Shown: in pieces, positions 11,151-23,560 of the stretch | Position numbering within the stretch: the first letter of the stretch is position 1 | Layout: every line of letters starts with the position of its first letter | From: Eutypa lata | Lineage: Eukaryota; Ascomycota; Sordariomycetes; Xylariales; Diatrypaceae | DNA length: 64,000 nucleotides | Direction of reading: 5' to 3' | Assembly (NCBI GenBank): GCA_022661535.1 | Contig: JAKULF010000020.1 | Location: forward strand, 62,001 to 126,000 | Notes under the pieces: generated by a model | The model's database searches: none | What the model saw: the letters and a program-made list of their open reading frames with translations, nothing else | Told to the model about the DNA's origin: nothing | Made by a program: the position numbers and the translations under genes

Positions 11151-13355
11151 ACATGGCCAAAGTTCTTGTTAGGTTATCACAGACAGCTCTCTCTATGATG
11201 AATGGATGGTGGTCTGTGATTTCAGTGCTGTAAGGTGTTAATTTTCCGGTCGATAGTCCGAACACTTTTCATACCCTCTCATCCTCCACTCACGATCGCG
11301 CTTACCTATAAAGAAGCTCTAAGGTCTCAAATCTGAAGAGCTCCTCTAGCTAGATCAACCGGTAGCGATGATAGAAAACGGCAAGCTTTCAAAGGCAGTT
11401 GCTCATTTCATGGTGTTAGTGGCTTTACTCAGCCCGAACTGAATCATGGAGGTGCGATAGTGGTGTTGCTAAGCTCACCTGACTAATGGATCGGATGAAT
11501 GTCGGTTTACCAATGAATACAAGAACAAGTACTGGGAACGTCAGACAGATATCATGTATCTTTAACAGCTAGGTAGGACATGGGGATACGGATGCCAAAC
11601 TCTGAACTTATATGGGAAAATGTATTCAAGATTGGGACATGATGAATTCGAGCCTAATGAATCAGAACATAGCCCAACGCGATGACAGTTAATACTTTAG
11701 ATGATTCTCAAGTGTATGATACGGGAATCTACCATACCCAACCGTGCCACACCCTCTCAATGAAATGTAACCTCACAAGCTATTAGGGCGGCCTATCACA
11801 ACGAAGCATCGGCCAATGAAACCGGTATGCTGAGATACTAGGCAGCCAGTAGTGCAGAGACCTGAAAACCTGAGGATTGCGTAGATTGAGTTGTATAAAT
11901 GAAACACGTATGTTATTTACGAATCTACTTGGACAAATAGTTAGCTGGAGAGTGAGGTCCCTTCTTTCCTTGCTTATTAGCTACTTGATACATATTAAGC
12001 GTCTGTGTGTGCGGGATGTTGAATGAGTGATCATTACTCCCATAGGATAGTGACTATTGATCATATCCAAATCATTCTAGATGTAATAGGACGAGGCAAC
12101 CTTTACAGACTTTACTACAGCGCACATCAGTCGCCCACGCATTCCTATAGGAGAGAACCCAACCAAGTATCATCTTTCACGTGGGTTCATGATGCAATTA
12201 TTGACATTTCGTTGTTTTCCGAAACGTGTTAAGATCTTTCCCCTAAAGCTGATGGGATGTTCCCTAGGGAAGGTAAACTTCTCATGCTATCCCAGGGTAA
12301 GAACGAGTGGATGAGGAGAGGTCATGTGATGCTGACGCCTAGCTAGGGGTAGCATGATCATAGCCATGGGGGCGGGTTTCTTGCATGACCCCTCTTCGAG
12401 ATGTCTTGATGCTGATTAGTGGATGAGCCGCCAATGGATCGATGGGATACCTTGGAGGCCTTGACCTACCCGTAGGTTAGATATTTTCCACCAACTTATA
12501 TGAGGGAGATTTTTCCATCGCAACTTCACAATTCCGTATACTACTTGGCTCTATAGTTCAGTAGAAATAGGAGAGGACTACATAACTGTACAAGGAATCG
12601 TCAACAGATGATGCAATTTATCAAGATGTTCCAAGAGAGATCTTAGAATATTTTGCTACTTGAGCTCCTGCTGCAGGTTAATATCTATTCAAGACAATAT
12701 AAGAATTGCTAACTAGAGGACACAAATGCAGCTTCTATTTCAGAATAATAAGTAGACAAGTATTTCCCAAGTTCATTCAATATATTATGTTTCAGTTTCG
12801 TTACCCCTTACCCCTTTAAAATTGAGAATGCTGTATAATTATACCTACTAATTGCATATATAGAGAACAGGTGTCAAGGGGTTATACAATCAACAATAGT
12901 ACCAAGTATAAATAGATTTATGCTTAGCATATCATATCTATACATCTCTTCGTATCCACATAGTTTGACAGATCGTAAATCTACGGTACAGGTACCTTAT
13001 ACATCTGGATGTAGGTACTGTCGATCCCGCTAAAGCGATATCAGATAATGAATGACCTCATCAGTGAGCGAACAAAGAGATATATCCATCGATGAAGTCA
13101 CCATTTCGATTATCATATGGCACATGGGATGGTTGAAACGGATCTTGCGGATATACTACATAAATACAAACCATCTTGATCAGATTAAATAGTGAAAGTC
13201 TCCCCCTTTTCACAAACTCTAGATTTGTAATCCAAACAATTATCTGACTACTTATTGCAGTTCGCATCAGATGATTCCTGGCTATCTTATAAGCACCGTG
13301 TAGACAACAAAGTATTAGCAAGTATCGCTAAGCATCACTTAATTGACTCTTCATC
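11151..13355. other. Intergenic, about 2.2 kb
   Basis: Only short ORFs without codon structure or splice support. A region around 12,770-12,990 is A+T-rich. The last few hundred bases are the promoter of the small gene at 13,356. Confidence 0.5.
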
Positions 13356-13742
13356 ATGAGCAGCTGGGGCAAGCAAGAGTCGGTCGGCGGCAAGGCGGGC
13401 CAGCAGGGAGGTTCCAACGCTACCAACACGGGCGTAAGTCGATTTAACATGATCCTATGCTTATTACAGACAGCTGACAATATCATATTCTATCAAAGCT
13501 AACCGGTCCCAACTTCGATACCATGTACGAGCAGAAGCGCTCGAAGGACCCCTCGTCAACCGCACGCCGTGAGAGCATAGCAGAGCAGCGACCAGCAGGA
13601 TCTATCGGCGAGGCATTTAAGAAGTAGGTTGTTTGATCTATACAAGTATACAATGGCAGTATGATATCTCAGTTCTCTGACTCGCTATTTCCTACATAGA
13701 TTTGTCTCCGGGCCGGGTGGACCTAATACGAGCGGAAAATAG
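13356..13742 (+). CDS. Small hypothetical protein, 81 aa, three exons
   Basis: Not recognised. Exons are 13356-13433, 13499-13623 and 13700-13742, with donors GTAAGT and GTAGGT and AG acceptors. Splicing keeps one frame to TAG. The protein begins MSSWGKQESVGGK and is Gly/Gln/Ser-rich. The centre is LTGPNFDTMYEQKRSKDP and the tail GEAFKKFVSGPGG. It is hydrophilic, with no signal peptide or membrane segment. Two well-placed introns in so short a frame, and a conserved-looking charged middle, argue that it is a real gene and not chance. Confidence 0.7.
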
Positions 13743-15918
13743 CTTTAATAGCGATTCATATGGAAGGTATTGAAGAATCAAGGCGTTCTTTGTGAGGGCG
13801 ATTTTTAATTCAACAGTGTGTTGTCGCTAATGGCAGGCGGCTAAATAAATGACACCATGAGGCACCTAGAGATAGTATTTGGCGTTTTAGGTTACGGCAC
13901 ATTAGACACTCGTTTATCACGGGAACTGTTGCTGCCAGAAGCCTCTGTTAACATAAGGGGTACCTGACTACGATTAAAATATATGTATAGATAGGCAATA
14001 CTAGAACTGCTAACGTGACACCTATTTATCATATTTCAAAGTTGACCACATTGATCATTTACTAGTTAGGTAGAACCTCATCCATGTGTATGTACATACA
14101 TACTACGCATAAACCAACCAATATTCCTATCGAATATCTAGAACCCTTACTGAGTTCAATCTAACTAGCTGTCATGCGGTTGACATCGGTAAAGCCCGAG
14201 CACTGAAGAGACGTTATCATTATCATTTGAACACAAGGTCATGAATGATCTACCCACGATATTATCCTCTTATACCTCTGTATTTATAGCAGTAGCATGG
14301 AGCGAAACACTTTTCTTTCAACCTAGTCACCACATAGTACTCTTGAAAGTCTACTTATATATACACACATGAGATTATCAGACAGCCCCTGAGTAGTCCG
14401 CCCACCCGAGGTTCCAACTAAAGAAGGGCCCATTCTGCCCCAGCTCGAGCCTGTTTTCCGACTGCTACGGCTCTTTTATACATATATAGTCTCTTATCTA
14501 GTGATATCCAGAATGATATAAATACATACACGCACACGCATGCATGCACGCACGCAAAGGGCAGTTCTCACGAGTAGTACCTACCTATGTTAGGTACACA
14601 TCCATCTACCTTCAACCTTGTGATAACAGGGGCCACCATTCTCGTTCTCGTTCACACTCTTACACTTGCACTCATCTCATCCATGGTTTACTTAAAAGAA
14701 CTTAAAACCACCAATTAGGTAGTTTAGACATACACGAATCCCCCGGCACGCTCTGAACACAGACACAGAACGTAACATAGGACTCCGACGAAGAAAAGAG
14801 TCAGCATAAGGGGGTATACACATTTGCCACCAATCAACCAACTACCACGAGTATATATTTGTGGTAGTGGGCTTAATGAAGTAACTACCGTATCAATCAA
14901 TCAATGGGCCCAATCTATCGTAGCCGGCAAAAACAAGACGACTTCACTCTTAGGTTCGTAGTGAGTACACCACGAGCGGCTTGCGTTTTTATCACCTCTC
15001 CCTCCTCAGGACGGCTTGCTTGGACCAGATTTCAATTTTCGAATACCTACTTATCCTATGATAAGACAGGAAGATAGAATGGTACAGTAAAGTCAGGTAA
15101 AGTAAAGTGCGCAGTTCTGCGTCTTTCTCTCTTTATTTTGCCTCCTACACGGTGTCTCTCTTTAACCATTTTTTCGCCTTTCCCCCTTTCTCTCCACTCC
15201 ACTCCACCCCACCAAGACAACAACCAAGACGAATTACGAAAAAAATGAAAAAAGAGAACGCCGCCTAGATAAAGAACAGCTAATTCACAGGCGCGGAAAA
15301 TTCGGGAATATCGTACAAAATATGATGGGGGACGGGGAGGGGAAGGGACTCGCGCCGACCGAACTATGATTTCCAACCCAACTTGCCATCAAAACACAAT
15401 TAATGCTTAAGTATTTTAGTGCCTTTCCATTATCAAATGAACTCGTTCCAATGGCTCGTGGTTCGACCTAGGGTATTGTTATACGCGAAACCATGTTTGG
15501 GATGCGTTCATGAGAGGGGCAATAGACAACACCGTTGGAAGAAAACAGTAAGTTGAAACGCGCAGGAGGGGAAAACAGCCAGTGACCTTGCTTCTCATCA
15601 AACACGTCTAGATGTCCATATAAAAATAAAACCAGATTTGATGCGAAGCCAGATATCCTGAGTGTTGTAAAATCCAATAAACCAAGCCAGAGGACGAGTG
15701 AGAGAAATGAAAGATCCAAAAGACGCCAATATGCTGAGTACCCATGCCCGCAAAAGATACAAAAGATTATTTTTTGGATCCTAGTATCGAGATCATCGCG
15801 CTATTTTGACTCCTGCTAAGATATCAAGCAAAGACACCGAGAACCATTATCAAAGAAACGGCGGCGGCGCGTAGATGAGACGTAACGGCTCGAGGAGGAT
15901 GTGTTCCTATCGTCTGGT
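13743..15918. other. Intergenic, convergent 3' regions
   Basis: Lies between the small gene and the 3' end of the PtaB-like gene. It holds short low-complexity patches (CACGCACGC near 14,530; purine/pyrimidine runs near 15,120-15,250) and no supported ORF. Confidence 0.5.
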
Positions 15919-18602
15919 TTAGGCCGGATTACCCTTGAGACGCTTCTGCATCCTAGGCGTTGGAGGTTTCTTGCCGGCCATCGTAACACCATTGACCTGA
16001 GGACCAGCGCCCATGCTGGCGGGTGTTGGAGCACCACTTTCATCCTCCGTCTTCACCCCCGAGGGCCTCCTCCGCTTGTTGCTAGCAGGGCTTGTATTCG
16101 CACTGGGACCACTGGAATTTGTACCTTGTTGACTCTGCTGCAATGCCATGCCGGGGGCTTGCATGTGTCCTTGAGCTGGGCTGCCCATGCTGGGAGAGCC
16201 TGGAAGCTGCAGATGGGTCGCAGCTGGGGATGCGCCCATGGGGAACTGGGCAAAATTGGGCGTCCGGGGGCCTGGCGGAATGTTGCCTTGATGCTGTCCA
16301 TTTACAACCACTCCTTGACGAGAAGTGTCGGGAATCGACGACGAGACGTATCCCTTCAGAGCATCGATTGGCGATAGATTGGGATGCGTATGATAGAATT
16401 GGAACAAGGGCTGGGTGGAGCTCTATTATTAGTCATCCCATCGTTATTCCTGAACAAAAAGGGGAGGAAAGGATAAGAAAAGAAGTTGTTCTTTTTTTGT
16501 AGTGACTCACGTTCATTTGTCCCATAACCTCGACAATCTCGAGGAACTGGAACACGGCCTCGGTAATGCCCATTTTATGCTTGACGGCTGAGTCGGGAAG
16601 ATCAAGATCTGGCGGTGGGTTCTGGGGCGACTTCAACACCTTGGATTTCCCTTTCTTGCTGATTTCTGGGGAAAGCTTTGTGTCCTGAGAGTTGACCTTG
16701 TGCCAATCTTTGACCCAATTGTGAGCAGGCAAAGCTCGTTCGATGACCATCTTCCTCGAAATATACTCGTCATGGCTTTCCGTATGAAACTCTAATAACT
16801 CAATCTTCTGCTCGGGATCAAACGAGGCCCGCAGGCTTCCATTCGCCACAACCTATATTCCAGAGTGTCAGACGCCTCATACTACATGGCTCTATAGTAG
16901 TTGTAGTGTGCGGTGACTTACATGTGAGTTATCGTACCAGTATATCAAGCTAGCCTTCGGGTTCTCGATGAAGTGACTACCATTCGATAGGCTTTTGTCC
17001 ACGGTGCCCTTGTCGAAAGTGAGCTGCATATTCCTCATACCACTGGTGAAGTGCGTATGGAAGTATCTCGCTAATGCAGGCTGGGCTATCTCGTATTGCT
17101 TCGATGTCCCCTGTTCTTCGCCATTCGTTTCGTTATTGGGATATATAAACAAGTTGAGCCGAAAGACACCCCTCTGGGAAAAGAACTGGGAAACAAATGA
17201 CTGCCAGTAACTCAGATCATCCCTAGATTTGGAACTCTTTACTATATGTTAGCGGCTATGGAAAGAAACAGAAATATACGACTCTAATATCTAATACTAA
17301 CCGGATATCCACTGAGATGTTCGGCGAACAGCATAAGTTTTAATAAGCAATGTCCCTTTAATTCGGCATTTTTCTGTTGTTGCTGTAGTTGATGTTGGAT
17401 GTTGTTCGCTAGTTGGTGCTGTTGAGCGGCGTTGGTGTGGAGCATTTGAGGATTTGGTTGCTGAGGTTGATTCTGAGGTTGGTTAGGATGTTGGTTCGGA
17501 CCCTGTGGTTGTTGCGGTTGGTTGGCCTGGGCTGGAGTTGGTGGTTGGCTTTGTGGTTGACTAGCTTGTGACATAGCTGGAGTAGGGGCTCGCTGGGGAG
17601 GCTGAGAAGTTGGTTGTGGTTGTTGGCCTTGCTGTTGCGGAGGTTGTGGTTGATTTTGGGGCTGTGGTTGGGGTTGCTGTTGCTGTTGTGGATTTTGGGG
17701 ATTTGGCTGTCCTCCTTGTGATGATGCCTGAGCTGCCATCTGTTGTGCCATTTGTTGTTGCTGCTGGAGGTGTTGAATATGTTGAGGCGTCATCTGACTG
17801 GGATGCGGTTGACCACCCTGCTGCATCTGGTTGTTCGCGGCCTGTTGGTGTTGCTGCATCGCGATCTGCTGTGCCATCATCTAAGAGGATTTGTTAGCGT
17901 CGTGTCGTGTCATGTCTTGTTGTGTCTACAGTTGATGGAAGTATAATGTGGTGTAAGGGTGATGCTGGAGGGGATTATGAGAACTCACCTGAGCATGCTG
18001 TTGGGGATTTGGATGTTGCCCCTGTTGTTGAAGATGTGCCTGCTGCATGTGTGGTGGCATACCCACCTGGCGCATGTTATTATTTCTCATGGCGGCGAAC
18101 TGTGCCGCATTCATATTCATGTTCATAGGTATTCCGTTGGCTCCTATGTTACCATATCCCATCTGCTGGGCCATAAGTTGCCGTTGTTGAAGAACTCGTT
18201 GTTGTTGTAGGGCAACCATATTAGGGTTGTTGGCTACTATGATAATGATAGTTAGAATAGCGACGACATAAGAAGAGGGGAGAAGGTGGAAAGATGACAA
18301 GACTCACATGCGAACTGCTGCTGCTGTTGAAACATCTGGGGGTTAAGATGGTGCATGGCATGCGCATTGGGACCTGCGCCCGGGGCCATACCGCCGCCCA
18401 TCATGGCAGCAGGATTCACCTGGCCACCGGGTCCGGATACACCCATGTGAGCGGCTGCCATCTGTTGTGGCATGCCGGGTTGGGCGCCGGGTTGGCTGGG
18501 ATTATGAGCCATACCGGGTGCCATATGATGGCCTGGAGGGACTCCTGGGTGCTGCGGCGGCATACCACCGTGATGAAAACCACCTTGCATGGTCTGCATC
18601 AT
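15919..18602 (-). CDS. ptaB: LIM-domain-binding / PtaB-type transcriptional co-regulator
   Basis: Nuclear adaptor of the LIM-binding (Ldb) family; the Aspergillus member PtaB acts with SomA/Flo8-type factors in adhesion and development. Six exons: 18602-18308, 18236-17989 (acceptor could be 3 nt later), 17880-17302, 17236-16922, 16852-16511 and 16422-15919, about 760 aa. The first half is extremely Gln/Met/Pro-rich. The Ldb core starts at LFAEHLSGYP and continues SKSRDDLSYWQSFVSQFF, FRLNLFIYPN, then the block around YWYDNSHVVANGSLRASF. The C-terminus carries a basic stretch (NKRRRPS). All splice sites are GT-AG and keep the frame. The Gln-rich repeats make small in-frame length variation likely. 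Confidence 0.87.
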
Positions 18603-19250
18603 GTTTCTAGACTGACTTCCTTGGTCGATGATCCACCTGGGTGGATTATCGACGCCCCAGCTCTCCTTGCTCTCTCATACGTTTTCAAGGGAAATCCTCG
18701 ATGTGGATGTTAATTGCTAACAACAAGGCGCTTTTTCTTCTCTGGCGCCACGATGTTATGTATGACGTGAACCGTCAAGGGGACGCACGAGGCGGAGGAA
18801 TAGCGACTGGTCGGCAGTAGATGACGGGCGAGGCTTTTAGGGAGCAAGAGATAAGCTGATATTGATCGTCGCTAGTTGTCTTTCGCAGTGTCAAGTATTT
18901 GTCGCAAGATGTTTTATTTCTTATCGCGTTCTTGTCAGAATGGACATTACATAAGATTTAATCGAATACAGAACGCCGATCGTACTCGTCTTGCTAACGT
19001 GACGTTGGAATTTGGAGATGGTTGGCAATTGATATGGTTGGTAGCAACATGCGTTACAATGGTGGATGTAGCCGTGCAGTCGTGTAGTCGTGTATAGGAA
19101 CCGCAACGAAAGCGGTGAGGTGATGGGATTTACCTATTGATACAAAGTGTGAGTGAGTGGTAGGCCCTATATTGTTTGGTATGCGTGTGTATATATATGC
19201 ATGTATAAAGGTAGAGTGGTAGATAGAGGTGATTGTTATTATCGTGTTAT

Positions 19251-19279
19251 TGTGTCTGTGTCTGTGTCTGTGTCTGTGT
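19251..19279. repeat. (TGTGTC)n microsatellite
   Basis: About five TGTGTC units upstream of the PtaB-like gene. On the minus strand it produces a spurious His-Arg repeat ORF. Confidence 0.85.
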
Positions 19280-21519
19280 ATGGGTTTGGTTGAGTCGACC
19301 AGTGTTGGAGCGACACGCGCCCAAATTGCAGGCCAGAACAGGCCGGTGATGGACAGCAGCGGCAGCAGCGTTACCTGATAGCCCTGATAACCGATCGCTG
19401 ATAAAAAGTTCTCAACACGATTAATCATGTCTTGATTACTATACTTACGAGTTAGGATTCTCAATAATCTTTCCGGTTATGATACAGTTGTGCCTCGTAT
19501 CTGTATCTGTATCTGATCTCTAACTAGGCAGGATGTATGTAGTGTCTGCTGGCTGGCGTAGAGGCGTCGCGAATGAATTGACGGAACTTTAATTATTCTA
19601 GTACCTATCGTCCGAACCTTTCCCCTACCTTCTTTTCCTAGTCGCAAACCGTTAAAAAGCTAATTGCGACGAAATTCCTTGGTGTCGGGATCCAGCGATC
19701 GTAGTTAGAAGGTGAAATATGAACAACTGACGGCGATCTCCCGGCTGAGTGTGGATTGGTTTGGTCGTGTTTATTGAGGCGATGGGTTGCGAGTGACGGG
19801 TGAGGCTAAAAGAGGGAAGATGGACTGGGATGATGGGGCCGCCTGGGCTGGGGCTCTGGATCTGCTGTGCTGTGCTGTGCTGTGGTGGGCTGCCCAGTTG
19901 CTTCACTGCTACATATCCCTACTGAGCTGGATATGGTAGGTATTGTATTGTACAGTGAGATTAGATAAGCAGCTGAGTGTACTATAATTGTATGTATCTT
20001 AATACCTGCCCACCCATCAAACAGGCCTGGCTCTCGTAGATGGATTGTTGTACTAACGCCACAACAGTAAATACTAGGTAGAAACTGATTATGAAGTCTA
20101 CTTGATTATCATATACAAAATACCAGAGAGAGATGTAGTAGATCTACACGTATGTATGTAGGCTGTGATGCACAGCCGTTATGTAATGTGTAAGTCCTCC
20201 CGTTTATCTGTCTGTGCCTGATGAAGTTTTGGAGAGTAACACGGGATACACCGTATAGTTGGAGATCCTGAACACTGTGACAGTGAGAATGCACATACAG
20301 ATGCTACATACCTGTTAACAACTTCAATTTTGTTAAATTCTAGACTGCACTGGTTTCTTGTCCCTGTATATACAGGTTTGAATTGCCATCATTGTAGAAT
20401 ATTGCCATCAGAGACCCTGTTCCTAACGACTTCCATTTGTATAAGAAGAGTATTTCCCGGATGTAGGACGGTCATCCGATGTAAGCCGATGGATCTAATC
20501 GCATTAATCGAGGTTCTAGACCCGTCCCACTACACTGATCTACTACGTATGGTCTGAACATTATCTAAGAGCTACTGATGTTGGATAAGGTTTCATACTT
20601 AAGTATACAACCCCATAAACAGGTAGAAAATATGAAGAAAATCACAGTTGTCTAAGTGCCCTGAATTAGTTAAGCTATAGTGTAGTAGATATCTGGCTAG
20701 CTATTTCGTACTGGAGGGTTACAATGTGGTTTAGAAAAGAGGCTTACATGCCTACGTCTCCAGGCTATCTGATACGCATCCATGCGATCTGGTGGTAAGT
20801 GCAAGTCCACACGCGCATCTAAAGATGGACACTATGATACTACCTAACATCGACGGACGACGGACGTGGCGTCGGGATAATCTCGAATATAAATGGGGTT
20901 CCGGGCTGTCTTCTCGCTGGTCCCTTGCAGCCCTACGCATAGGCAGTAGGTACGCATCTGGGGAACGTAAATTATGTATGTAGGTCTAGGCATATGAAGT
21001 GTGGTCTAGAGCTTTACAAGCTACTCTTTGCGCTCTTTGCAATGCTTATTACATAACGCTTATGGTAGTAGACTAACTGACTCCTTGACTACGTCCACTC
21101 TGTCTATATCAAGACATGCTGTAGTTCGACCATCACACATTTTACCTTCGGTAATGACAGATGCCTTGCTAGATGATCTAAAAAGGGGAAGGGTTTTAGT
21201 TAAACGTTCCTATAATTGACAATTAGGTTTAGCTAGCTGCGCCTGCAGAGACTTCCATGATGGCAGATGGCTGGAGGCAGGAAATCTTCAAAAGCGACAC
21301 AGTGTAAATGAGTGCAAGGAAAACGGTGGTGATAAGTTAGTAACAACCGAAGAAAAAATTGGAAGAAAAAAAATCTATTTTTGGTTAGGGCCGGCCGGCA
21401 TTTGCACCGACGATCAAATCGCACCCTGGCCATCAGGCGCCACGTGATAACTATCGGCAACTTTGAAACATTTTTCTCCGGCTGTAACCTTCAACTGCAA
21501 GTTTGAGATTGGTAAGATT

Positions 21520-21534
21520 GGGGGGGGGGGGGGG
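21520..21534. repeat. Homopolymer of 15 G
   Basis: Uninterrupted run of 15 G between ATT and TCC. It is a possible G-quadruplex and sequencing-error hotspot, in an intergenic setting. Confidence 0.9.
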
Positions 21535-23560
21535 TCCTTCTTAGGTAACAGATGGAACAGCTGCAGACAACTGCTGGACACCGGCTCAGGTGTCAAAGAG
21601 ACCAAATACCTACCTAGGTACTTAGTTAGGTAGTTAAATCCCGGTGCGCGCAACGGCTCGTGCACCATCTAACAAGCTTGAAGTGCGAGAAAATTTTACT
21701 CCAGTCGTAAATTCCTTACCTAGCACCTAGAAACGAGGGCACTTGAGGTTGAAGGTTTGAAGGTTGTTTTCAAGCAAACAGATTGAACAACTAGAGACAC
21801 CTAGTGCCAAGTGTAGAACAAGCTATCCAAGCACGCCAATATAGTTTGTCAGCTGAGCAATGCATCGATGAAGAAACGTTATGGTACTATGGTAGCTGCA
21901 TCAACTGTCCACAGATGGAAGGGAGTTAAATGTCAGCTGGCTGAGATTTGATCTAATCTGACCGTAATCACCTATGCAACTAACTAATGATCCCTGCCCC
22001 ACTTCAACTATTTTTTTTCGCGACTTGAAAAAAGCTTTCTGCATATAAAATGCGATTGACTGCAACCTTCCTTCCTTCTTCCTCACCAAATCATCATCAC
22101 CCGATTTTTCCAATCCATACATACCATACCACACCACGTCTCCCATCATGTGAATGGAGAGATCAAGTCAAGGTTTGAGCTCTTACTCTCCTTGAGCTTG
22201 AGAAACAGTTCTAGATTCATTCTATTATGTATGATCATGATTTTGATCCATTTGTCTGGATGTAGACGAGAGAGGCTCAGCATGATCCTCCCTCCATCCA
22301 GACAGACTGTAGTCCACAATGGTAAGCCTCAATCAACAACCCCTTCACTCATTCCGAGCTCGTCTTGTGTGTGTGACCCTTCCCCTTCCTCTCTATCATT
22401 TAATATGATGACATCCAAACAAATTGTCTTCTTTTCCCAACTGAATCGACCATGAAGAAATTCAGATCTGCTCGGGCTCAACTAAATGCGCGTTGCTTTT
22501 TCAAGGCGCGCGCAAGCCTGTTACTTGCCAGTATCACTTGTCTGATTTTATGAGGAAGGGAAACATTCTTTGTATCACATTCCCGACGAGCTCGGTGATG
22601 TCGCACAGACGAAGTTTTTTTGCTAACTTGAAGTGCTCCCCCCTTGTAGGTAAATATAACAGACATGTATGCATTGGTATGGTGCATACCTACCTCGGTA
22701 GTTGCAGTGACACAAACACCAATTCTTGACAGCAACAGAGCATCATCGTCGCCACTACACCGGATTCCCATTACTCACAAGGTTAGTCCAACCCCTTCCC
22801 TCATATTTCGAGGCAACGAACGACACGACAAGACATAGACGGTTTTGGCTTGTTTTTTATGATGAAACTTCCTACCACATTCGCAGTTTTCACTCGAGCT
22901 CCATTAGAGCCTTTTCGGAGCAGATGAGGGCCACAACCTTCCTTGGATGTCTGATTACACAGCAAAACCGTCTATGATCTTTGTTGACCTTGTTTCTATT
23001 CTCGCTCTCGCTTCAGGTCAATAGCTAACAGACAAAAAGATTTACTAGGTACTTAACTACGAGATATGGTCTCATCGTTCCCTTGAAACAGTGTAATCGT
23101 AGATCTCTGATGTTGTACGTTGGTATTCACATCTACCTAGCCTGATGATTGTCTGCATTTGACATTCACATTCCCATAGCACTATACCATCGCCTAGAAG
23201 CTCTTAATATAATTCATCCTTGTACATCAAGACAACCCTAACCGTTCAATGGAAGCATGTGCCTGTGTTTTCGTATAATGTAATGCGCCTTGTGAAGTAG
23301 GTAGGTCAAGTAGGTATCCGGAACCGTAGTTCCTAGCCTTTCCTGAGCCCTCCCCTGCCTGAACGCCCAAAGTAGACCGGATCGCACAGCGACTTCCATA
23401 CGCCAGCCCGAAACAACCCAACCCAGACGACGCTGTAAATACCATCGTAAATCATAATGCGGAGTTGCCGAGACATGTGCTGAATAAAATCACAGCACAA
23501 CACACCTTAGCCTCAGCCCCAGCGCTGTTGCATGCATGGTATCTCCATCCCATCCATCCA

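Larger units (their letters stand above)
18603..23560. other. Large intergenic region (about 5 kb) upstream of the PtaB-like gene
   Basis: No ORF with credible codon structure or splice sites. It contains simple repeats (19251-19279; around 19862-19890; poly-G at 21520-21534). Long upstream regions are common for fungal developmental regulators, so this may hold a long promoter/5' leader or unannotated non-coding transcripts. The HbrB 3' end adjoins at 23561. Confidence 0.5.

Noticed and set aside
19054..19464. Minus-strand ORF with a His-Arg repeat
   Set aside because: Product of the TGTGTC microsatellite; no splice sites or domain.
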